Below, piece by piece: positions 1 through 7,276 of a stretch of 8,088 nt of DNA. A program made the translations under genes and the position numbers. Every line of letters starts with the position of its first letter. Within the stretch, counting starts at the first letter, position 1. Source of the DNA: CAZEIW01 sp964512305 (GTDB taxonomy: Bacteria; Pseudomonadota; Gammaproteobacteria; Burkholderiales; Burkholderiaceae_F); the NCBI GenBank assembly GCA_964512305.1, contig CAZEIW010000103.1:1-8088 (forward strand). The letters run 5' to 3'. The notes beneath the pieces are model-generated. The model had not been told where the DNA came from. It did not search any database and saw only the letters and a list, made by a program, of their open reading frames with translations.

Positions 1-743
1 CGCGCGTAGTTCTCGTTGACGTGGTGGGCTCCGTTTTGCGCGTTGTCCAGGTACGTCAGCATCGCCGGATGCCGCACGGTCACCGCCAGCAGGTCGCGGA
101 ACCTGCCGAGCGCGTGCGCCCGCAGCGCCTGCTCGTAGTCGCCCAGCATCGGCCGGACCATGTGCTTATACTGGTGCACGTTGAAGTGATTGAACCAGAA
201 CCAGGTCATCTGCTCCTGCAGCTGGTTGGGAGAGTACAGGTCGCGCAGCAGCGCGCGGGTCGCGGCCTCGCGCGCGACGCGGTTCATCTCCTGCTGGAAC
301 GCCTGCTGCGCCGCCTTGTGCGCGTCGTCGTCCTTGATCGCGGCGGCATCCTTGCGCTGCCGTTCGAGCTGAAGCACCAGCTGCGGCATCGGAGTTGTCT
401 CGATCGTCATCGCCGCGATCTGCGCCGCGACCGGCGCAGGCAGCGCCGCGTTCGGATCCGGACGAAGCTGGCGTTCCAGCCACCGCTCGCGGCCGTCGGT
501 CCGCAACCGCTCGAGCTCGGTATCGGTTGCGCCCCAGCTGACGCGGTCGAGCAGCGACACCGGATCGACGGCCGGGGCAGCGCCTGCGACTTCGCGCTCC
601 TGCGCGCGGTCCGCGCGGCTCACGGCCGGCGCCGACGCGCAGGCGCCCAGCACGAGGATCGCCAGGAGCGTCGCCGTTAGCGCCGCCGAGAGCGCGATTG
701 CCGCCGGCTTCGCGGCCGCGGTGCTGCCAATGTCCGATTCCAT
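1..743 (-). CDS. DUF1800 family protein, putative exported lipoprotein (N-terminal part, cut by left edge)
   Basis: The minus-strand frame is open from ATG 743-741 to the window edge, giving 247 complete codons with no stop. Residues about 14-34 form an Ala/Leu-rich hydrophobic stretch ending in V-L-G-A-C. Cys35 is a plausible lipobox cysteine, so the protein is probably exported and lipid-anchored. The following segment matches what I know of DUF1800: an early S-L-L-D-R-V-S-W-G-A-T block, W-L-E-R-Q-L, then TWFWFNHFNVH with NHF at 185-187, then HPAMLTYLDNAQN, and NENYA at 243-247 just at the edge. The biochemical role of DUF1800 is not established. Family members are often encoded beside a DUF1501 gene, which here would lie beyond the left edge. 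A GTG at 749 is an alternative start. No good ribosome binding site precedes either start, so the start is less certain than the family call. It is transcribed divergently from the rpfE-like gene. Confidence 0.85.
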   Translation of the reverse strand, partial: MESDIGSTAAAKPAAIALSAALTATLLAILVLGACASAPAVSRADRAQEREVAGAAPAVDPVSLLDRVSWGATDTELERLRTDGRERWLERQLRPDPNAALPAPVAAQIAAMTIETTPMPQLVLQLERQRKDAAAIKDDDAHKAAQQAFQQEMNRVAREAATRALLRDLYSPNQLQEQMTWFWFNHFNVHQYKHMVRPMLGDYEQALRAHALGRFRDLLAVTVRHPAMLTYLDNAQNGAHHVNENYA

Positions 744-820
744 GCGCACGATCGTCGCTACCGGGACTCCGTCGATTTGTAGCAACAACGAACGGGGACC
801 GCCATCAGTGCACCGGAACA

Positions 821-853
821 ATTGAAACAGATTGAAACCCGCATCCGTACAAT
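821..853 (+). promoter_or_regulatory. Putative promoter of the rpfE-like gene, with a tandem ATTGAAAC repeat
   Basis: TACAAT at 848-853 is a good -10 candidate. Upstream, ATTGAAAC occurs twice exactly 10 bases apart (821-828 and 831-838). Each copy contains TTGAAA, which resembles a -35 box. However, the spacers to TACAAT are 20 and 10 bases, so neither fits the usual 16-18. A -10 here would place transcription start at about 859-861, on the ATG at 860. The same block, GTA(C/T)AATCGCGGG, recurs before prfB. The assignment is by eye, and the poor -35 spacing is the main weakness. Confidence 0.4.
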
Positions 854-859
854 CGCGGG

Positions 860-1927
860 ATGCAGTGGTTCCTGGTCGTACCCGGCGCGCTCGTGCCGGC
901 AGAGCTCGCGCAGACAATCGCGGGTGCCGGGCCGGCCGCCGCGCTGCGGGCTCGTCTCGGTGGCGCCGGTGCCGGGTTCGAGGCTTCCGATCGCCTCGAC
1001 GGCGCGGCGCACTGGGGCTGGCTGGCGCAAGCGTTCGGGGTCGCGGGCGACCCGCCGGTCACGGCACCGTACGCGTGGGCCGCGCTGCGCAGGGGCGCTC
1101 CGGCGCCCGCCGGGGCCGGCGCGATCTGGTCGTGCGACCCGGTGCACTTCGCGTTCGCGCGCGATCATCTGCTGCTCTCGGCGGTCGACGACCCGCCGCT
1201 TGCGGCCGACGAGGCGCGCGCGCTGCAGGACGACGCCAACGAGGCCGCAAAGGCGTTTGGCTTCTCGCTCGAACTGCTGGGCAGTCGCGGCTTCCTGACA
1301 GCCGACCGGCCGCTTCGGCTCGACACCGTGCCGCTCGATGCGGCGCTCGGCGCTTCGGTCGAGGAGCGGCAGCCCTCGGGGCCGGATTCGCGCGACTGGC
1401 GCAGGCTGTCGAACGAGATCCAGATGCGCTGGCATGTCAACCCGGTCAACGTCGCACGCGAAAGCCGCGGTGCCAAGGCGGTCAATGCGCTCTGGCTGCA
1501 CGGCGGCGGCGCCTGGCAGCCGCTGCCGAGCACCGGGATCGACCGCGTGATCGGGTCCGATCCGGTCGTTTCCGGCTGGGCGCAGGCGGCGGGCGCACAG
1601 CGCGTCGACACCCCGGCCGACCTGCTCGCCGGTCCGCGCGGCCGCGGCGATGCGGTCTCGATCTACCCGCGGCTGTTCGATGCGTTCGCATTCGGGGCCT
1701 GGGAGAGCTGGGTCGACGGCCTTAGCGCGCTCACCGAGGAAATCGACGCGTCGCTCGATGCGGCCGGCAAGGCCGGCTACCGCTCGCTCGAGCTGGTGCT
1801 CTGCGGACGCCGGCGCGCACGTCGCGTCGCGGCGCGCCCGGGTTCGGGGTTTCGCGCGCGCTGGCTGTGGCGCGGCGCGAGTGCTTCCGCGCTTGCGGGC
1901 ATGCTCGCCGAGGAGGCACTGGCGTGA
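860..1927 (+). CDS. RpfE-like regulatory / phosphoglycerate mutase-like protein (COG4255 type)
   Basis: The product is 355 residues. It resembles the family annotated as RpfE in Xanthomonas (regulation of pathogenicity factors) and as 'phosphoglycerate mutase' in many betaproteobacteria. Visible family-like blocks are DPVHFAFARDHL, a mid-protein SNEIQM (N185) followed by H-V-N-P-V-N-V-A-R-E, and V-N-A-L-W-L-H-G-G-G with GGG at 215-217. The last 50 residues are Arg- and Ala-rich. There is no signal peptide or membrane segment, so it is probably cytoplasmic. The biochemical activity is unknown, and the mutase name should not be taken as proof of an enzyme. The start is forced: an in-frame TGA at 833-835 leaves ATG 860 as the first usable codon. 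No Shine-Dalgarno sequence precedes it. Its stop overlaps the recJ start, which implies translational coupling. Confidence 0.72.
   Translation: MQWFLVVPGALVPAELAQTIAGAGPAAALRARLGGAGAGFEASDRLDGAAHWGWLAQAFGVAGDPPVTAPYAWAALRRGAPAPAGAGAIWSCDPVHFAFARDHLLLSAVDDPPLAADEARALQDDANEAAKAFGFSLELLGSRGFLTADRPLRLDTVPLDAALGASVEERQPSGPDSRDWRRLSNEIQMRWHVNPVNVARESRGAKAVNALWLHGGGAWQPLPSTGIDRVIGSDPVVSGWAQAAGAQRVDTPADLLAGPRGRGDAVSIYPRLFDAFAFGAWESWVDGLSALTEEIDASLDAAGKAGYRSLELVLCGRRRARRVAARPGSGFRARWLWRGASASALAGMLAEEALA
1910..1915 (+). promoter_or_regulatory. Ribosome binding site that sets the recJ start
   Basis: GAGGAG lies 8 bases before GTG 1924 and inside the end of the rpfE-like gene. It favours 1924 over the in-frame GTG at 1867, which would add 19 residues unlike RecJ and lies deep within the upstream gene. 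Confidence 0.75.
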
Positions 1928-3615
1928 AGGCGCGCTTCATCGAGCGCGACTTCGACCCCGCCGCCATGCAACGGCTGCAGGCCGCCGGTCTGCCGCCGGC
2001 GCTGGCGCGCGCGCTGGCCGCGCGCGGGGTCGCCGCCGAGTCCGAGCTCTCGCTGGCGACCCGCGAGCTGCAGCCCCCCGAGCGCCTGGCGCATGCGGCC
2101 GATGCCGCCGCTCTGCTGGCCGACGCCATCGAGCGCGGCGCGCGGATCCTGATCGTCGCCGATTACGACTGCGACGGTGCCACCGCGTGCGCGGTCGCGC
2201 TGCGCGGGCTGCGCTCGATGGGCGCGCAGGTCGACTATCTGGTGCCGAACCGGTTCGAATACGGCTACGGGCTGACCCCGGAACTGGTCGACCTGGCAGC
2301 GCAGCGCCGTCCGGACCTGCTGATCACGGTCGACAACGGCATCGCCAGCATCGAAGGCGTGGCGCGGGCCAACGGCCTCGGGATCGACGTGCTGATCACC
2401 GATCACCACCTGTGCGGTCAGCAGCTGCCTGCCGCGCGCGTGATCGTCAACCCCAACCAGCCCGGCTGCGCGTTTCCGTCCAAGAATCTCGCCGGCGTGG
2501 GCGTGATGTTCTACGTGCTGACCGCGCTGCGCGGCGAGCTGCGGCGGCGCGGCCGGTTCGACGAAAGCACCCAGCCCAGGCTCGATCCGCTGCTCGACCT
2601 CGTCGCCCTGGGCACGGTCGCCGACCTCGTCCGCCTCGACCGCAACAACCGGATCCTGGTGCACGCCGGGCTTCAGCGCATCCGGCGCGGCCGGATGCAG
2701 CCGGGGGTGGCGGCGATGTTCCACGTCGCCGGGCGCGACGCCTCCGAGGCGAGCGCATCCGACCTGGGGTTCGCGCTCGGGCCGCGAATCAATGCCGCGG
2801 GCCGCCTGACCGACATGACCGTCGGCATCGAGTGCCTGAGCACCGATGACTTCGAGCGCGCCCTGGAGCTGGCGCACAGCCTCGACCAACTCAACCGCGA
2901 GCGGCGGGAGATCGAGGCCGACATGCAGCTGGACGCGCTGGCCGGCATCGAGGCGGCCGGCATCGACGAACGGCGGACGATCACGCTGTTCAACGAGGGC
3001 TGGCACCAGGGGGTCGTCGGCCTGGTCGCGGCCCGCATCAAGGAGCGCTACCACCGGCCCACGATCGCCTTCGCGAAGGCCGACGAGACCTGGCTGCGGG
3101 GCTCCGGACGCTCGATCGAGGGCGTGCATCTGCGCGATACGCTGGACCTCGTGACCAAGGCCGCCCCCGGGCTGATCGAACGCTTCGGCGGTCACGCGAT
3201 GGCGGCCGGGCTGACGCTGCACCATGGTCACCTCGAGGCGTTCAGGCAGGCGTTCGAGGCTGCCGCGCAGGCTTCGGCCGATGCCGGGCTGTTCATGCGC
3301 ACGGTCGCGGTCGACGGCGGCCTAGCGCCGGCCGAGATCACGCCCTCGCTGGTCGAAGCCATCGACCGTCTCGTCTGGGGCCAGGGGTTCGCGGCGCCGC
3401 TGTTCGCCAACGAATTCGACGTGCTCGAGCAGCGGGTGGTCAAGGGCCGTCACCTGCAGCTGACGCTCGGCCGGGAGCGCCTGCGTTGGCCGGCGATCTG
3501 GTTCCGCCATGTCGATGAGCTGCCGGCGCGGGTGCGCCTTGCCTACCGGCCCACTGTCGACGATTTCCGCGGCCAGCGGCGCCTGACCCTGGTGGTCCAG
3601 CACGCGGCGCAATAG
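1924..3615 (+). CDS. recJ: Single-stranded-DNA-specific 5'-3' exonuclease RecJ
   Basis: The product is 563 residues, close to the usual size of about 570. RecJ degrades single-stranded DNA 5' to 3' in RecF-pathway recombination, mismatch repair and base-excision repair, using Mn/Mg in a DHH phosphoesterase core. The DHH motifs are intact: DYDCDG at 80-85, DNG at 137-139, DHH at 160-162 and the G-T-V-A-D motif ending at Asp234. The DHHA1 part has GWHQGVVGLVAARI, RGSGRSIEG and GGH at 422-424. A C-terminal OB-like domain follows, with V-V-K-G-R-H-L-Q-L-T-L. The GTG start overlaps the upstream stop as GTGA, with a good ribosome binding site, so expression is probably coupled to the rpfE-like gene. 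The gene sits 44 bases before prfB, the same order as in E. coli. All key residues I checked are present. Confidence 0.97.
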   Translation: MKARFIERDFDPAAMQRLQAAGLPPALARALAARGVAAESELSLATRELQPPERLAHAADAAALLADAIERGARILIVADYDCDGATACAVALRGLRSMGAQVDYLVPNRFEYGYGLTPELVDLAAQRRPDLLITVDNGIASIEGVARANGLGIDVLITDHHLCGQQLPAARVIVNPNQPGCAFPSKNLAGVGVMFYVLTALRGELRRRGRFDESTQPRLDPLLDLVALGTVADLVRLDRNNRILVHAGLQRIRRGRMQPGVAAMFHVAGRDASEASASDLGFALGPRINAAGRLTDMTVGIECLSTDDFERALELAHSLDQLNRERREIEADMQLDALAGIEAAGIDERRTITLFNEGWHQGVVGLVAARIKERYHRPTIAFAKADETWLRGSGRSIEGVHLRDTLDLVTKAAPGLIERFGGHAMAAGLTLHHGHLEAFRQAFEAAAQASADAGLFMRTVAVDGGLAPAEITPSLVEAIDRLVWGQGFAAPLFANEFDVLEQRVVKGRHLQLTLGRERLRWPAIWFRHVDELPARVRLAYRPTVDDFRGQRRLTLVVQHAAQ

Positions 3616-3626
3616 GCGTGCGAACG

Positions 3627-3632
3627 TATAAT
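3627..3632 (+). promoter_or_regulatory. Candidate -10 element (TATAAT) of a prfB promoter
   Basis: A perfect TATAAT lies in the 44-base gap between recJ and prfB, rare in sequence this GC-rich. It is followed by a GC-rich stretch (CGCGGG) where the discriminator would be. No convincing -35 hexamer is seen 16-18 bases upstream (GCGGCG at 3604-3609). Predicted transcription start is near 3639, leaving a leader of about 20 bases with GGAAG at 3645-3649 as ribosome binding site, 10 bases before ATG 3660. Confidence 0.5.
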
Positions 3633-3659
3633 CGCGGGTTTCCCGGAAGCGTCACCGCG

Positions 3660-4764
3660 ATGGAACCCGAACGCCTGAACCAGATCTCCGCCACCCTCGC
3701 CGACCTCGACACCCGGTTGGCCGAGCTGCGGAGGTATCTTTGACGTCGACGCGAAGGAGCGGCGGCTAGGCGAAGTCGGGCGCGAGCTCGAGAACCCCAG
3801 GATCTGGGAAGATCAGAAGCGCGCGCAGGAGCTCGGCCGCGAAAAGAAGCTGCTGGAGGACGTCGTCGGGCGCATGCAGCGCCTGAAGGGAGAGCTGGGC
3901 GACGCGTCCGAGCTGTTCGAGATGGCGCGCGCCGACGCCGACGACGCGGCGCTGGAATCGATCGATGGCGACGTGACCGCGCTGGCGGAGCACGTCGCCG
4001 AGCTCGAGTTCCAGCGCATGTTCAACAACCCGCTCGATCCCAACAACTGCTTCATCGACGTCCAGGCGGGCTCCGGCGGCACCGAGGCGCAGGACTGGGC
4101 CGCCATGCTGGAGCGGATGTACCTTCGCTACGCCGAGCGCCGGCACTACAAGGCCGAACTGCTCGAGGAGTCCGAAGGCGAAGTTGCCGGCATCAAGAGC
4201 GCGACCATCAAGGTCACCGGCTCCTATGCCTACGGCATGCTGCGCACCGAGACCGGCGTGCACCGGCTGGTTCGCAAGTCGCCCTTCGATTCGAACGCCC
4301 GGCGCCACACGTCGTTCGCGAGCGTGTTCGTCTATCCGGAGGTCGACGAGACGGTCGAGGTCGAGATCAACCCGGCCGACCTGCGGATCGACGTCTACCG
4401 CGCCTCCGGTGCCGGCGGTCAGCACGTCAACAAGACCGAATCGGCGGTCCGCATCACGCACCTGCCGACCGGCATCGTCGTGCAGAGCCAGAACGACCGC
4501 TCGCAGCACCGCAACCGCGCCGAATGCATGGCGATGCTCAAGTCGCGCCTCTATGAGCTCGAGATGCGCAAGCGGATGGCCGAGCAGAGCAAGCTCGAGG
4601 AGTCGAAGACCGACATCGGCTGGGGGCACCAGATCCGCTCCTACGTGCTCGACCAGTCGCGCATCAAGGACCTGCGCACCAACGTCGAGATCGGCAACAC
4701 GCAGGCCGTGCTCGACGGGGACCTCGACGATTTCATCTCGGCCAGTTTGAAGCAGGGCGTGTAA
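3660..4764 (+). CDS. prfB: Peptide chain release factor 2 (RF2), expressed by programmed +1 frameshift
   Basis: RF2 recognises UGA and UAA stop codons and triggers peptide release on the ribosome. Translation starts at ATG 3660 and runs 27 codons to an in-frame TGA at 3741-3743. Skipping one T there (joining 3660-3740 with 3742-4764) gives one 367-residue protein, against 365 in E. coli. Downstream frames are intact. The stop-codon-reading SPF tripeptide is at 207-209 and the catalytic GGQ at 252-254, within SGAGGQHVNKTESAVRITH. Residue 248, the position matching E. coli K-12 Thr246, is Ala as in most bacteria. The N-terminal domain is helical and charged, as expected. Annotators that ignore the frameshift would start at an internal ATG near 3874 and lose the first quarter. 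The gene may have its own promoter and ends just before a palindromic repeat. Confidence 0.97.
3730..3744 (+). other. RF2 programmed +1 ribosomal frameshift site
   Basis: All the known elements of the autoregulatory site are present: an internal Shine-Dalgarno-like GGAGG (3730-3734), the 3-base spacer TAT, the slippery Leu codon CTT (3738-3740), the in-frame stop TGA (3741-3743), and a following C, which makes TGAC a poor terminator. The encoded peptide is R-R-Y-L then D, against R-G-Y-L-D in E. coli. When RF2 is scarce the ribosome pauses at UGA, slips forward one base on CUU and continues; when RF2 is plentiful it terminates. Confidence 0.95.
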
Positions 4765-4768
4765 GACT

Positions 4769-4871
4769 CCCCTCTCCCGCGCAGCGGGAGAGGGGCCGGG
4801 GGTGAGGGCGGGCGCCGAAGCTCCGATCAGCACCCTCACCCCTACCCCTCTCCCGCGGTGCGGGAGAGGGG
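4769..4871. repeat. Paired palindromic repeat element between prfB and the SDR gene
   Basis: There are two near-identical hairpin units. Unit 1 has 12-base arms at 4769-4780 and 4784-4795 around loop GCA. Unit 2 has the same arms at 4845-4856 and 4860-4871 around loop GGT. The arm is CCCCTCTCCCGC and its complement. The units also face each other: 4784-4808 is the near-perfect complement of 4833-4856, differing only by CCG versus TA, across a 24-base loop. RNA or DNA could therefore form either two short hairpins or one long one. Read on the minus strand the repeat encodes the peptide LTPGPSPAARERG, which I recognise from spurious ORFs in many proteobacterial genomes, so this is probably a dispersed extragenic repeat. 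There is no T-tract, so it is not a classic intrinsic terminator. Confidence 0.85.
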
Positions 4872-4891
4872 AATGAAGCGGACGTCACGCA

Positions 4892-4898
4892 AGAGGGG
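4892..4898 (+). promoter_or_regulatory. Ribosome binding site that sets the SDR gene start
   Basis: AGAGGGG ends 4 bases before ATG 4903. It supports that start over the in-frame GTG 4858 and ATG 4873. The former lies inside the palindromic repeat and the latter 2 bases past its end, and both would add basic residues ahead of the nucleotide-binding motif. Confidence 0.6.
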
Positions 4899-4902
4899 TG
4901 CC

Positions 4903-5649
4903 ATGCATGTGTACGTGATCACCGGCGCATCCAGCGGCCTCGGAGCAGCCATCGCGGACCGGCTGCTCGCCCCCGGCGTGCGCCTGCTCGGCATCGCGCG
5001 CCGCGACAATCCCGATCTTGCGAAAGCCGCCGCCGAGCGCGGCGCCCAGCTCGACCAGTGGCGCCTGGACCTCGCGCAAGCCCCCGCCGTGGCGACCCGG
5101 CTGCAGGCCTGGCTGCGGGCCCTGCCCGCTTGCGAAAGCGCGACGCTGATCAACAACGCCGGCGCGCTGGGTCGAGTCGGCCCGGTCGACGAGAACGACG
5201 ATGCCGCGCTGTCTGCCGTGCTGCGCGTCGACATCGAGGCGCCGATCATGCTCGCGGCGGCGTTCCTGCGCGCGACCCGAAGCTGGACGGTGCCGCGCCG
5301 CGTTCTGAACATCTCCTCCGGCGCCGGCCGCAACGCCTACGCCGGATGGGCGGTCTACTGCGCCGCCAAGGCCGCGCTGGACCACTTCAGCCGGGCCGCC
5401 GCGCTCGACGAGTCGCGCCGGCCCGGCGGCGCGCGCATCGTGTCGCTCGCGCCGGGCGTGATCGACACGCCGATGCAGGCACAGCTGCGCGGCGCCGACG
5501 AGGCGGATTTTCCCGACCGGCAGCGCTTCGTCGACCTTCATCAGCGTGGCGAGTTGGCGACGCCGGCAGCGGCGGCCGAGCGCGTGATCGCCTACCTGGC
5601 GCGCGCCGATTTCGGCGTCAAGCCGGTGGCGGACGTGCGCGACGCCTGA
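4903..5649 (+). CDS. Short-chain dehydrogenase/reductase (SDR), classical type
   Basis: The 248-residue product matches the classical SDR length of about 250. It is an NAD(P)-dependent oxidoreductase with a Rossmann fold, probably cytoplasmic. The cofactor motif TGASSGLG is at residues 7-14, beginning six residues in, which supports the chosen start. NNAG is at 84-87, the catalytic serine is in N-I-S-S (138-139), and the Y-x-x-x-K pair is Tyr152/Lys156. The tail, with A-P-G-V-I-D-T-P-M-Q-A-Q-L-R followed by F-P-D-R-Q-R-F, resembles the sepiapterin reductase / benzil reductase (S-benzoin-forming) branch. The natural substrate cannot be read from sequence. Arg residues after the second strand (I-A-R-R-D) lean towards NADPH, as inference. 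The gene lies between prfB and lysS, which are adjacent in E. coli, and just after a palindromic repeat. Confidence 0.93.
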   Translation: MHVYVITGASSGLGAAIADRLLAPGVRLLGIARRDNPDLAKAAAERGAQLDQWRLDLAQAPAVATRLQAWLRALPACESATLINNAGALGRVGPVDENDDAALSAVLRVDIEAPIMLAAAFLRATRSWTVPRRVLNISSGAGRNAYAGWAVYCAAKAALDHFSRAAALDESRRPGGARIVSLAPGVIDTPMQAQLRGADEADFPDRQRFVDLHQRGELATPAAAAERVIAYLARADFGVKPVADVRDA

Positions 5650-5686
5650 TACGACGCCTGACGCGGCGCCCGCCGCCGCGCCTCCC

Positions 5687-5722
5687 GAGTCCGAGACCCC
5701 TCCCTTCCCTGAGCCCGAGACC
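5687..5722 (+). repeat. Short direct repeat in the SDR-lysS spacer
   Basis: GAGTCCGAGACC (5687-5698) and GAGCCCGAGACC (5711-5722) match at 11 of 12 positions with a 24-base period. The second copy ends 5 bases before the lysS ATG and contains its only weak Shine-Dalgarno-like stretch (GAGA at 5717-5720). A second small repeat, CGACGCCTGA, straddles the SDR stop (5640-5649 and 5653-5662). No promoter or terminator is recognisable in the 78-base spacer. The repeats may be only decay or chance in GC-rich DNA. Confidence 0.4.
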
Positions 5723-5727
5723 ACAGC

Positions 5728-7272
<1,545 letters not shown>

Positions 7273-7276
7273 TCGC

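Noticed and set aside
21..680. 219-codon plus-strand frame in the DUF1800 region
   Set aside because: Its product is Arg/His/Leu-rich without any family signal, while the minus strand gives DUF1800 motifs in one unbroken frame to the window edge.
832..1725. Alternative plus-strand frame of 297 codons inside the rpfE-like gene
   Set aside because: It is Arg/Ala/Gly-rich frame-shadow sequence. The frame starting at 860 contains the family blocks and couples to recJ.
1777..3231. 484-codon minus-strand frame opposite recJ
   Set aside because: recJ on the plus strand has all DHH motifs. The antisense translation shows only GC-driven composition.
3741..3743. In-frame TGA near the start of prfB suggesting a pseudogene
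   Set aside because: It is the programmed frameshift stop with the complete stimulatory context. The joined product has normal length and intact SPF and GGQ motifs.
4769..4795. Intrinsic terminator after prfB
   Set aside because: The hairpin is strong but no T-tract follows, and a second identical hairpin plus inverted flanks fit a dispersed repeat better. A terminating effect is possible but not supported by sequence.
3766..4839. 357-codon minus-strand frame opposite prfB starting with LTPGPSPAARERG
   Set aside because: It overlaps clear RF2 coding sequence, and its N-terminal peptide is simply the translated palindromic repeat. It is a known kind of spurious ORF.
4769..4871. CRISPR array
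   Set aside because: There are only two repeat units. They are palindromic and mirrored, with no regular spacers or cas genes.
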